From the NCBI GenBank assembly GCA_902607945.1, contig CACLMD010000006.1, positions 1-42,998 on the forward strand: 42,998 nucleotides of DNA. Direction: 5' to 3'. The notes beneath the pieces are model-generated. The model searched no databases and was not told the origin of the DNA. It saw only the letters and a program-made list of their open reading frames with translations. Positions 1-7,698 of this stretch are shown here, piece by piece. Position numbers and translations under genes: made by a program. Position 1 is the stretch's first letter; the number at the start of each line of letters is the position of its first letter. The DNA comes from an uncultured Pelagibacteraceae bacterium (lineage in GTDB: Bacteria > Pseudomonadota > Alphaproteobacteria > Pelagibacterales > Pelagibacteraceae).

Positions 1-409
1 TCAAATAGTAGGCGTAAAAGACAGTTCATATAATTTATTTGAAAATTTAAAATTAAAAAATTTTTCAATCTTTCCTGGCTCAGAATTAAAATTATTAAAG
101 GGTTTAGAGTTAGGATGTTCAGGAATAATTACTGCCACATGTAATGTCACAGCTGAATTATCTAGAAAAGTTTATGATGACTTCTATTCAGAAAAAAAAC
201 AATCCGTTAATCAAAAACTTTGTGACGTAAGAGGTGCTTTTGATAAATATAACTTAATCTCTGGATTACACACTTATTGTTCTCAAGAAAATAAAATTTA
301 CAAGAACATTTTACCTCCTTTAAGTCTTTTAAATAAAACTGAGGAAAAAGATTTGATACATACATTAAAAGATTTAGATTTTACAAATAAATCTTCATTG
401 GCGGCATAA
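1..409 (+). CDS. DapA/N-acetylneuraminate lyase-family aldolase, C-terminal part
   Basis: This is the 3' end of a gene cut by the left window edge; the reading frame is open from base 2 to a TAA at 407-409. The visible 135 residues begin with VGVKDSS, the family motif that holds the Schiff-base lysine of class I aldolases such as dihydrodipicolinate synthase. A downstream GCSGIITATCNV segment matches the conserved barrel end of the family. The family condenses or cleaves pyruvate with an aldehyde in the cytoplasm. The missing N-terminal half would hold most substrate-determining residues, so true DapA (lysine/peptidoglycan pathway) cannot be told from a paralogue acting on sugar acids or hydroxyproline products. 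The stop codon directly abuts the next ATG at 410, which suggests co-transcription with the cyclopropane synthase. Confidence 0.85.
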   Translation, partial: QIVGVKDSSYNLFENLKLKNFSIFPGSELKLLKGLELGCSGIITATCNVTAELSRKVYDDFYSEKKQSVNQKLCDVRGAFDKYNLISGLHTYCSQENKIYKNILPPLSLLNKTEEKDLIHTLKDLDFTNKSSLAA

Positions 410-1597
410 ATGCAATTAGCTAGATTTTTAAATAAAGTATTCAAAAAAGATGGTTTTATTTTAACAGATGCTAATTCAAAAGATTATATTATAGGTAACC
501 CAGGAAATAATCCAATAAAACTAAAAATTCTAAACAAAAAACTCCATTACAAACTTTTGTTACATCCTGATTTATATTTTGGAGAGGCTTATACTGATGG
601 TGAAATAATTATTGAAAATGGAACTCTTACAGATTTTTTAGATTTAGCATTAATGAATTTTGGAAGAGGAGAACTTAATTTTTTTAGCTATCTAATGAAT
701 AGACTTAGAGGATCGTATAGATATTTAACAAATTTTAATTTTATTAAAAAATCTAAAATGAATGTATCTCATCATTATGATATCTCTGATGATCTTTACG
801 ATTTATTTTTAGATCCAAAGAGACAATATTCCTGTGCTTATTTCAAAAATGAAAATGATAGTTTAGAAACTGCTCAGAATAATAAGATTCAACACATTAT
901 AAAAAAACTAAATATCCAACCTAATCAAAAAGTTTTAGATATAGGCTGTGGTTGGGGATCATTAGCAATTGATATAGCAAAAAGTGCAAAGTGTGAAGTA
1001 ACTGGAATTACATTATCAGAAAACCAATTTGAATATTGTAACAAAAAAGTTCAAGAAATGAATTTGGAAAATCAGGTCAAGTTTAAATTAATGGATTATA
1101 GAGAGCTTAATGAAAAGTTTGATAGAATAGTAAGTGTCGGAATGTTTGAGCATGTAGGAAGAAAATTTTACAAAAAATTTTTTAAAAAAATTGAAAATCT
1201 GTTAAAAGATGACGGTATTTCATTAGTGCATACGATAGGGTCAGTTAATCCCCCAAGAGACCCACATCCATGGATAACAAAATATATTTTTCCAGGTGGA
1301 TATACACCTAGCTTAAGTGAAGTAACAACCCCGATAGAAAAAGCTGGCTTAATACTTACTGATATTGAGGTTTTAAGACTTCATTACTCTCATACATTGA
1401 GACATTGGAAAGAAAATTGTATTAAAAATAAAGAAAAGATCATCAGTATGTTTGATGAAAAATTTTTTCGAATGTGGGAATTTTATTTAGCAGGATGTCA
1501 AATGGCTTTTAAGTGGGGTGATCAAGTTGTATATCAATTTCAACTTACAAAAAATTATAAATCTACTCCAGTGACTAGAGACTATATTTATGAATAA
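410..1597 (+). CDS. cfa: Cyclopropane-fatty-acyl-phospholipid synthase family methyltransferase
   Basis: This SAM-dependent enzyme family adds a methylene bridge to the double bond of unsaturated acyl chains in membrane phospholipids. The 395-residue product has the expected length and layout: an N-terminal lipid-binding part, HHYD at 121-124, YSCAYF at 140-145, the SAM-binding glycine motif VLDIGCGWGS at 175-184, and a GMFEHVG segment further on, all typical of Cfa. No transmembrane segment is visible, as expected for a peripheral membrane enzyme. The ATG directly follows the stop of the preceding aldolase gene. Some family members make other methylated fatty acids or act on other lipids, so the exact product is inferred. 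Confidence 0.92.
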   Translation: MQLARFLNKVFKKDGFILTDANSKDYIIGNPGNNPIKLKILNKKLHYKLLLHPDLYFGEAYTDGEIIIENGTLTDFLDLALMNFGRGELNFFSYLMNRLRGSYRYLTNFNFIKKSKMNVSHHYDISDDLYDLFLDPKRQYSCAYFKNENDSLETAQNNKIQHIIKKLNIQPNQKVLDIGCGWGSLAIDIAKSAKCEVTGITLSENQFEYCNKKVQEMNLENQVKFKLMDYRELNEKFDRIVSVGMFEHVGRKFYKKFFKKIENLLKDDGISLVHTIGSVNPPRDPHPWITKYIFPGGYTPSLSEVTTPIEKAGLILTDIEVLRLHYSHTLRHWKENCIKNKEKIISMFDEKFFRMWEFYLAGCQMAFKWGDQVVYQFQLTKNYKSTPVTRDYIYE

Positions 1598-1626
1598 ATT
1601 ATTGGTAGTATCGAACTTCTTTTTAA

Positions 1627-2823
1627 ATGAAAAAAAAACAAAAAAAACCTAAAAAAAATAAAAAATTTAAAAAAAAATCTTCAAAGTCTAAGATAATAAA
1701 AAAGTTAAAAAAAGTTCCAAAAGAAAGAAAAAAAATCATTAAAAGCAAGTTAAAAAGAACGAGTAAAAAAAAAAGAAAAAATATTAAAAAAAAAATTGCA
1801 TATTTAAAAACTGAAAAAATTCAAAAAGAAAGCCTTGTTTCTAAATTTGTTAAATTACAATTATCTTTAAAGCCTCAATTTAATTTTAAGATAAATTTTC
1901 AATTAGAAAAGTATATCCAAAGATTTTTTGACAAAATTTCTGAAACAATTTCAAATTATAAGATCTTAAAACAGGATGAAAAAAGAAGGTTGAAATTAGA
2001 AAAAATTGATGTCGAAAGAAAAGCTAAAATTGCAACTGAAAAACAAAAAAAAGAAGAACAAGCTTTAAGACTAAAATTTAAAGAACAAACTTTAAAAGAA
2101 GAAGAAAGATTAGAGAAACAAAGAACAAAAGATATAAAATTGTTTTTAAGAAAAGAACAAGCTCTTTTAAGAATTGAACAAGCGGAAAAACAAAAACAAT
2201 TTTTACAGCAATTAAAATTAGAAAAACAAATTGAAAAATTTAGAATTAGAGAAGTAAAAGAACTAGAGAAATTAGAAAAAATATCTTTAAAAGAAAAACG
2301 TGAAGATTACGCAGGTTTACAACAAAGAATAGAGAAGCTAAAAGAAAAATATCGAATAATCAGAGATCAAAAAATAAGAGAAAGAGTAGAAGCTTTAGGA
2401 ATAAAAATACAAGGTGACGAAGACAGAGAAACATTATTACAAAAAGAAAAAGAATATACAATTGCCCGTCAGAAAATTGAATTTGCCCTTGAAAGTTTTT
2501 ATAGAAGTGCAAGCAGTTTAGTTTTTCAATTAAACAAAAGACATATAACTCGTCATATGTCTATTTTAAGATGCATTGACCGAAGATTTGAAACGGGGGA
2601 AATTTTTATAAAGTGGGATGAATCTGATGATGAAGAATGGTTACTATTAATTTATATAAAAAACAATTCTCCTGATGAAGGCATTGTAATAGAAGATAAA
2701 ACTAATCCAGAAAAAAATATTTCACATGAATATAAAAATAACGAAATTTTTAAAGCTTCAGATGCAATGGTAGATGCGTTAACACAACTAATCGCTGAAC
2801 AAAGAGAAAAAAAAGCTAACTAA
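1627..2823 (+). CDS. Lysine-rich coiled-coil protein of unknown function
   Basis: I do not recognise this 398-residue protein. It has three visible parts. Residues 1-60 are extremely basic: 31 of the first 60 are lysine. Residues about 112-255 form a long charged helix rich in K, E, Q, L and R, typical of a coiled coil. Residues about 272-395 look globular, with aromatic residues, one cysteine (C316) and an acidic patch (DESDDEEW at 331-338). There is no signal peptide or transmembrane segment, so a cytoplasmic role is likely. The basic tail could bind nucleic acid, ribosomes or the membrane, but nothing here decides among these. It lies 29 bases after cfa and 27 bases before a small membrane-protein gene on the same strand. 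The 5' end holds several runs of eight or nine A, a possible slippage site. The long conserved-looking C-terminal domain argues for a real gene rather than a chance A-rich frame. Confidence 0.8.
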   Translation: MKKKQKKPKKNKKFKKKSSKSKIIKKLKKVPKERKKIIKSKLKRTSKKKRKNIKKKIAYLKTEKIQKESLVSKFVKLQLSLKPQFNFKINFQLEKYIQRFFDKISETISNYKILKQDEKRRLKLEKIDVERKAKIATEKQKKEEQALRLKFKEQTLKEEERLEKQRTKDIKLFLRKEQALLRIEQAEKQKQFLQQLKLEKQIEKFRIREVKELEKLEKISLKEKREDYAGLQQRIEKLKEKYRIIRDQKIRERVEALGIKIQGDEDRETLLQKEKEYTIARQKIEFALESFYRSASSLVFQLNKRHITRHMSILRCIDRRFETGEIFIKWDESDDEEWLLLIYIKNNSPDEGIVIEDKTNPEKNISHEYKNNEIFKASDAMVDALTQLIAEQREKKAN

Positions 2824-2850
2824 TTTTTCTTATTAATTGTAAGATTAGTT

Positions 2851-3144
2851 ATGTTTTTTGGTACTATTTTTCTTTTGACTATGTTTTTATTGCTTAGATA
2901 TGTATTAGCATGGATTGCATATGTTAATAAGCTAGACTCAAGACTCGGTGAGAGTACCTGGAGATGGTCTTATGATTATCAAGTAGTTGGAGAAAGAGAT
3001 TTTTCTGATTTAGATGATAAAGATTTTATAAGACTAAGAAGAAAAAAAAATAAACTTGTAACAATCATGTATACAATTTTTCTTATAATGTTTGTTTCTT
3101 TTATGTCCTGGTTAAGTAAATTTTTGATACTTGTACTTAGTTAG
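2851..3144 (+). CDS. Small membrane protein with two transmembrane segments, unknown function
   Basis: This 97-residue protein has a hydrophobic segment at about 2-25, a central hydrophilic stretch of about 40 residues rich in Asp and Arg/Lys (it includes WRWSYDY and RDFSDLDDKDF), and a second hydrophobic segment at about 70-96. The topology suggests a hairpin in the inner membrane with the charged loop on one side. I recognise no family. It follows the lysine-rich coiled-coil gene by 27 bases on the same strand, so the two may be co-expressed. It ends tail to tail with the minus-strand DCC gene, sharing the bases TTAG at 3141-3144. Confidence 0.7.
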   Translation: MFFGTIFLLTMFLLLRYVLAWIAYVNKLDSRLGESTWRWSYDYQVVGERDFSDLDDKDFIRLRRKKNKLVTIMYTIFLIMFVSFMSWLSKFLILVLS

Positions 3145-3488
3145 TTTTTTATTTGTTTTTTATTTTTTAAGTACAGAAAAAAAGCTATAATTTCATATCC
3201 AAAAGAAAATAAATTAAAGATAATTGGTAACTTAAAAAAATTGTATAAAAATTTATATTTTGGTATTTTTTTCCAAACTAAGAGAAATGCTTCTGCTCCT
3301 TGGGTAATTTTTTCCCCTTCTTTTACATGAAGTCTTCGTAATAGTTCTTTACTATTTTTAGAAGTTTCTCTCTTCGCTAAATCATTATTTGTTATATCAA
3401 TCCAGTCAATTTCTTGAATTTTTTCTTTTTTATACAAATCAATCTCTGCTTTACAAATTTTACACGAATTATTGAAATAAACTTTCAT
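3141..3488 (-). CDS. DCC-family (DUF393) thiol-disulfide oxidoreductase-like protein
   Basis: The 115-residue product starts with VYFNNSCKIC, which matches the N-terminus of the DUF393/DCC family, where a D-x-x-C-x-x-C motif resembles a thioredoxin active site. Here the cysteines are C9 and C12, and the usual aspartate is replaced by Asn in NNSCKIC. Residues about 82-105 are hydrophobic and may contact the membrane. The family is assumed to act in thiol-disulfide exchange, mostly without direct biochemistry, so the role is inferred. The gene is divergent from tldD, with about 90 bases between starts, and shares its stop-codon bases with the convergent small membrane-protein gene. Confidence 0.8.
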   Translation of the reverse strand: MKVYFNNSCKICKAEIDLYKKEKIQEIDWIDITNNDLAKRETSKNSKELLRRLHVKEGEKITQGAEAFLLVWKKIPKYKFLYNFFKLPIIFNLFSFGYEIIAFFLYLKNKKQIKN

Positions 3489-3581
3489 ATATATATCTAT
3501 AATTACTACTTAACTTAAATAAGTACATGCGTGAAATACTCCAGTTGAAAATTCTATTTAACGAACTATGTATTGATAATT

Positions 3582-4994
3582 ATGAGTAATTTTTTTGATA
3601 AATCTGATTTATCTAGAAATGAGGCAGAAAATATTATTTCTGATACTCTTAAAAAATGTGATGATGGCGAGCTATATTTAGAGAACTCTAAATCAGAAAG
3701 CATTTTGTTAGATGATAATAAGATAAAAAATTCAAGTTATAGTTCAGATCTAGGTTTTGGATTCAGGGCAGTATCAGGCGAAATAGTTGCTTACTCCCAT
3801 TCTAATGAAATATCAAAAAATTCATTAAGGCAATCATCAGATAATTTAAAATCAACTCTTAAATCTGCTAAAGGTAACTACAATCATTCTATTCCTAAAA
3901 CCAACAAAAAATATTATGAAAATATTAATCCAATCGAACAAAAATCACTTAAAAATAAAGTTGAAATTTTAAATGAGGTAAATAAATATTTAAGATCAAA
4001 AGATAAAAGTGTTAAGCAAGTTACTGCTAATTTTAGTGGCGAACAAAAATCTATAGAAATAATCAGATCCGGAGGTGAAACATTAACTGATATACGTCCT
4101 TTAGTAAGATTTAATGTATCCGTAATGCTTGAAAAAAATGGAAGAAAAGAGACAGGAGTGTATGGAGTTGGCGGAAGACAATCTTATGACGCTTATCTTA
4201 AAGAAAATAACTGGAAAAATGTATGCGATGAAGCTTTAAGAATAGCTTCTGTAAACTTAGAGAGTAAGCCAGCACCAGCAGGCGAAATGAAAGTAGTTTT
4301 AGGACCTGGATGGCCAGCAATTTTAATTCATGAAGCTGTAGGGCATGGCTTAGAAGGTGACTTTAATAGAAAAAAAACCTCTGCATTTCACAATTTAATG
4401 GGTGAAAAAGTAGCGAGTGAAGGTGTTACAATTATAGATGATGGTACTTTGAATAATCGAAGAGGAAGTCTTACAATAGATGATGAGGGAACCCCTACAG
4501 AGAAAACTGTACTAATAGAAAATGGAATTTTGAAAAACTTTATGCAAGATAGATTGAATGCTCGATTAATGAAAACTAAATCTACTGGTAGTGGTAGAAG
4601 AGAAAATTTTAGACATATTGTTCTACCGAGAATGAGAAATACTATGATGTTAAGTGGCAAACAAACACAAGACGAAATGATTAAATCTGTCGATAAAGGA
4701 ATCTTTGCTGTCAGCTTTGGGGGCGGCCAAGTTGATATAACTTCTGGAAAATTTGTATTTAATTGTACAGAAGCATATGAGATAATAAATGGCAAAATTG
4801 GATCTCCTATTAAAGGAGCAACACTTATAGGTGATGGCCCATCAATTTTAAAAGAAGTTTCAATGGTAGGCAATGATATGATGCTTGATCCTGGTATCGG
4901 AACTTGTGGAAAAGCTGGCCAAGGTGTCCCCGTTGGAGTTGCCCAGCCTTCTATATTAATAAACAAGATGACAGTTGGTGGCACAAAACTATAA
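3582..4994 (+). CDS. tldD: Metalloprotease TldD
   Basis: TldD is the catalytic half of the TldD/TldE (PmbA) heterodimer, a cytoplasmic zinc protease that trims peptides such as microcin B17 precursor and, in some bacteria, the CcdA antitoxin. The zinc motif HEAVGH lies at residues 250-255 and a conserved cysteine in LDPGIGTCGKAGQG near the C-terminus fits the third ligand. Length is 470 residues from the ATG at 3582. The frame also opens at a TTG at 3573, but the ATG gives the usual N-terminus (MSNFF), so it is preferred. The stop at 4992-4994 directly abuts the ATG of the partner gene at 4995, as expected for subunits made together. The natural substrate in this organism is unknown. Confidence 0.93.
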   Translation: MSNFFDKSDLSRNEAENIISDTLKKCDDGELYLENSKSESILLDDNKIKNSSYSSDLGFGFRAVSGEIVAYSHSNEISKNSLRQSSDNLKSTLKSAKGNYNHSIPKTNKKYYENINPIEQKSLKNKVEILNEVNKYLRSKDKSVKQVTANFSGEQKSIEIIRSGGETLTDIRPLVRFNVSVMLEKNGRKETGVYGVGGRQSYDAYLKENNWKNVCDEALRIASVNLESKPAPAGEMKVVLGPGWPAILIHEAVGHGLEGDFNRKKTSAFHNLMGEKVASEGVTIIDDGTLNNRRGSLTIDDEGTPTEKTVLIENGILKNFMQDRLNARLMKTKSTGSGRRENFRHIVLPRMRNTMMLSGKQTQDEMIKSVDKGIFAVSFGGGQVDITSGKFVFNCTEAYEIINGKIGSPIKGATLIGDGPSILKEVSMVGNDMMLDPGIGTCGKAGQGVPVGVAQPSILINKMTVGGTKL

Positions 4995-6311
4995 ATGGTT
5001 AAAGATCAAGAATATTTAGAAAATAAAGCCTCTTATTGTTTAGACCTTGCCAAAAAATTAGGGGCTACAGATACAAGTATAAATGTAGGCAGCTCTATTT
5101 CTGAGACTGTAAATTTTAGGAACAAAAAGCTTGATGAGTCTAATAGATCAGACAATCTAGGAGTAGACATAACTACTTACATAGGAAAGAAAAAATCATC
5201 TATATCTTCATCAAATTTATTACAAGACAACTTAAATATATTAATTGAAAAATGCATTGAAACTACAAAAAATACTCCAGAGGATGAATTTAATGCGCTT
5301 CCTGATGAAGATTTGCTCGCTCGAGAAATTAAAGAGTTAAATTTATATGACGATACTCATATTGAGAACAATGACAAAATTAAATATTTATCAATATTAG
5401 AAAATTCTGCTTCTGTTGATAAAAAGATAATAAATACAGAGTCAAGTTTTACTGAAGACAAATCAAATTTTATTTTGGCTAATAGTGATGGTTTTTGTAA
5501 AGGTTTTAAAACTTCATCATTTGTAGCATCTAGTGTTGCTGTTGCCAAAGATGATAAAAGTATGGAGAGAGATTATGAATATACCCTTAAATGTCATCTA
5601 GATGATATTAAAAGTGCAGAGGAGCTAGGTAAAGCTGCCGCTCAAAACACTATCAGAAAATTAAGTCCCAAAAAAATTGGAAGTGAAAAGATACCAATAA
5701 TTTTTGATAAAAGAATTGCAAAAGGAATACTAAGCACTTTTGCAAGCGCAATATCTTCATCTGCCATTGCAAGAGGAACTTCGTTTTTAAAAGATATGAT
5801 TGGTCAAAAAATATTTTCAGACTCAATAAATATATTTGATAAACCTGACATAATTAAAGGCTTAGGTTCACAAAGCTTTGACTCTGAGGGAGTAAAAACA
5901 GAGACCCTGAAGTTAGTTGAACAAGGAATTTTGAAACATTATTTGATAGATACTTATAACGGAAAGAAGTTAAATCTTAAATCAAATGGAAGGAGTGGTG
6001 GAACCAGTAATCTTTATTTTGATAATGGAAAAATTGCTTTAAAAGATCTATTAAATTCTAATTCGAAAAGTTTATATATTACAGAGACAATTGGCCATGG
6101 AAGCAACATCATAACTGGTGATTATTCTGTAGGGGCAACTGGTTTTTTAGTTGAAAATGGAGAATTCAAATATCCTATTAATGAAATTACTATAGCTGGA
6201 AACTTCAGAGATATGTTTCAAAATATAACTTTAGCAAATGATTTAGAATTTCAGTATTCAACAAATTCACCAACTTTAATGATTGAAGGTATGGTTGTTG
6301 CAGGTAAATAA
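4995..6311 (+). CDS. pmbA: TldE/PmbA, non-catalytic partner of TldD
   Basis: The 438-residue protein is homologous in layout to TldD but lacks an HExxxH zinc motif, which is the defining difference of the PmbA/TldE subunit. Family-typical C-terminal segments include IAGNFRDMFQNI and a glycine-rich stretch around GATGFLVENGE. It is predicted to form the heterodimeric protease chamber with TldD in the cytoplasm. Its ATG follows the tldD stop with no spacer, so translational coupling is likely. The downstream neighbour is convergent with a gap of six bases. Confidence 0.92.
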   Translation: MVKDQEYLENKASYCLDLAKKLGATDTSINVGSSISETVNFRNKKLDESNRSDNLGVDITTYIGKKKSSISSSNLLQDNLNILIEKCIETTKNTPEDEFNALPDEDLLAREIKELNLYDDTHIENNDKIKYLSILENSASVDKKIINTESSFTEDKSNFILANSDGFCKGFKTSSFVASSVAVAKDDKSMERDYEYTLKCHLDDIKSAEELGKAAAQNTIRKLSPKKIGSEKIPIIFDKRIAKGILSTFASAISSSAIARGTSFLKDMIGQKIFSDSINIFDKPDIIKGLGSQSFDSEGVKTETLKLVEQGILKHYLIDTYNGKKLNLKSNGRSGGTSNLYFDNGKIALKDLLNSNSKSLYITETIGHGSNIITGDYSVGATGFLVENGEFKYPINEITIAGNFRDMFQNITLANDLEFQYSTNSPTLMIEGMVVAGK

Positions 6312-6317
6312 TTAAAT

Positions 6318-6998
6318 TTATTCAAAATTTTTAAGACGATATTCCCAGTCCCCCATTCTTGAATATGATACTTTTATAATCATAGAATTTTTTTTATCAA
6401 ACCAAATATCAAAATCTAGACGCTTATCTTTAGGTAGCGACATATCTTTAGAAATTAATTTAAAATGATCAACTTCATAAGTATTACCATATTGATTGAT
6501 TTTTTCTTTTCCTATAAATGTAACAACCTGCTTCTTGATACTACCTGATACTGGACTAATTTGACTATCCGCTTGTAAAATTTTATGGTTCCACCAATTT
6601 CCAATGACATTATCATTAGAGGCCTTTCCACTAAACGAAGAACCTTTAATATTAAATTTATTATCTTTTTTACTGAAGTCTAAATTAACAAATTTTTTTT
6701 TATCATTTTGTAAAGTTTTTGAACTATACGAAATTAATTGATTTTTAATGTATTTTTCCTCTCCAAATCCTTCAACTTGAAAAATAGTTGCTCCTAAAAG
6801 TTTTACAGAAAATTTAATTTGATTAGTAACAATTGTTTCATCACCCTTCCTACTAAAAAAATAATAGTTATATCCAATTAATTCATCATTTCTAAAAATT
6901 TCCATTTCAATTTTATTATATTTATTATAGTGACCCATATGAGCTATCGAAATAGTTGAGTAGAGTAAAAGAAATAAAATAACTATGGTTTTTTTCAT
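6318..6998 (-). CDS. Secreted DUF6134-like protein
   Basis: The 226-residue product begins with a clear signal peptide (MKKTIVILFLLLYSTISIA, residues 1-19), so it should be exported to the periplasm. The mature part looks like a beta-rich domain and contains GNWWNHKIL, DFDIWFDKKN and a C-terminal GDWEYRL, which resemble what I recall of the DUF6134 family in proteobacteria; that assignment is from memory. No enzymatic motif or lipobox is visible. It starts divergently from the YczE-type gene, with 52 bases between starts, and ends six bases from the pmbA stop. Function is unknown; a lipid- or ligand-binding beta fold is only a guess. Confidence 0.7.
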   Translation of the reverse strand: MKKTIVILFLLLYSTISIAHMGHYNKYNKIEMEIFRNDELIGYNYYFFSRKGDETIVTNQIKFSVKLLGATIFQVEGFGEEKYIKNQLISYSSKTLQNDKKKFVNLDFSKKDNKFNIKGSSFSGKASNDNVIGNWWNHKILQADSQISPVSGSIKKQVVTFIGKEKINQYGNTYEVDHFKLISKDMSLPKDKRLDFDIWFDKKNSMIIKVSYSRMGDWEYRLKNFE

Positions 6999-7050
6999 TT
7001 ACCAGTTACATTATTAGACTTTAGCAATAATAGAAATAACTTATTAAAAA

Positions 7051-7698
7051 ATGTTTTTAAAAATAAAGAAAATACCCAAAGTAAATTGGAGTTCTAAAAA
7101 ACCACATAATTTTAAACCAAGATTTTCTACATTTTTCTTTTTATGTTTTGGTTTAACATTGTTTGGGTTAGGTGAAGGTTTGTTAATTGTTTCATTTACC
7201 GGAGCTTCTCCTTGGAGTGTTTTAGCACAAGGTATTTCTTTAAACGTCAATTTAACTATTGGAACAATTACACTTTTGATAAGTATAGCAGTTTTAATTT
7301 TGTGGATACCATTAGGTCTAAAACCAGGAATGGGAACTATTTTTAATGCATTGATAATAGCATTGATGATTGATCTTTGTATTAAATTTGTGCCAACTCC
7401 ATCTAATTATATTCATCAAATAATCTTAGCTATCATTTCTGTAATTACAGTTGGAATAGGTGGTGGTATTTATTTGGTTTCTAATCTAGGAGCAGGTCCA
7501 AGAGATGGTTTAATGATAGGATTACAGAAAATATCAAATTTACCAATAGCAGTTGTTAGAGGAACTTTGGAAATTTCAGTTGTTAGTGTAGGGTGGTATT
7601 TAGGAGGAACGGTGGGGTTAGGAACTTTATTATTTGCTTTTGGAATAGGCCCCTGCGTTGCTTTAGGATTATACTTAGTCGATAAATTATTTGACTAA
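7051..7698 (+). CDS. YczE/YitT-type multi-pass membrane protein
   Basis: This 215-residue inner-membrane protein has about five hydrophobic segments. Two related motifs, GASPWSVL near residue 51 and GAGPRDGLM near residue 149, match the YczE/YyaS family pattern and suggest an internal duplication. The family is poorly characterised; members are found beside transport or regulator genes, and no substrate can be assigned here. The gene is divergent from the DUF6134 gene. It ends tail to tail with typA, sharing the bases CTAA at 7695-7698, so no terminator separates the two. Confidence 0.8.
   Translation: MFLKIKKIPKVNWSSKKPHNFKPRFSTFFFLCFGLTLFGLGEGLLIVSFTGASPWSVLAQGISLNVNLTIGTITLLISIAVLILWIPLGLKPGMGTIFNALIIALMIDLCIKFVPTPSNYIHQIILAIISVITVGIGGGIYLVSNLGAGPRDGLMIGLQKISNLPIAVVRGTLEISVVSVGWYLGGTVGLGTLLFAFGIGPCVALGLYLVDKLFD

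Noticed and set aside
4388-4984. 198-codon minus-strand open frame inside tldD
   Set aside because: It lies fully opposite the conserved catalytic half of tldD and its product shows no recognisable motif; it is an antisense shadow.
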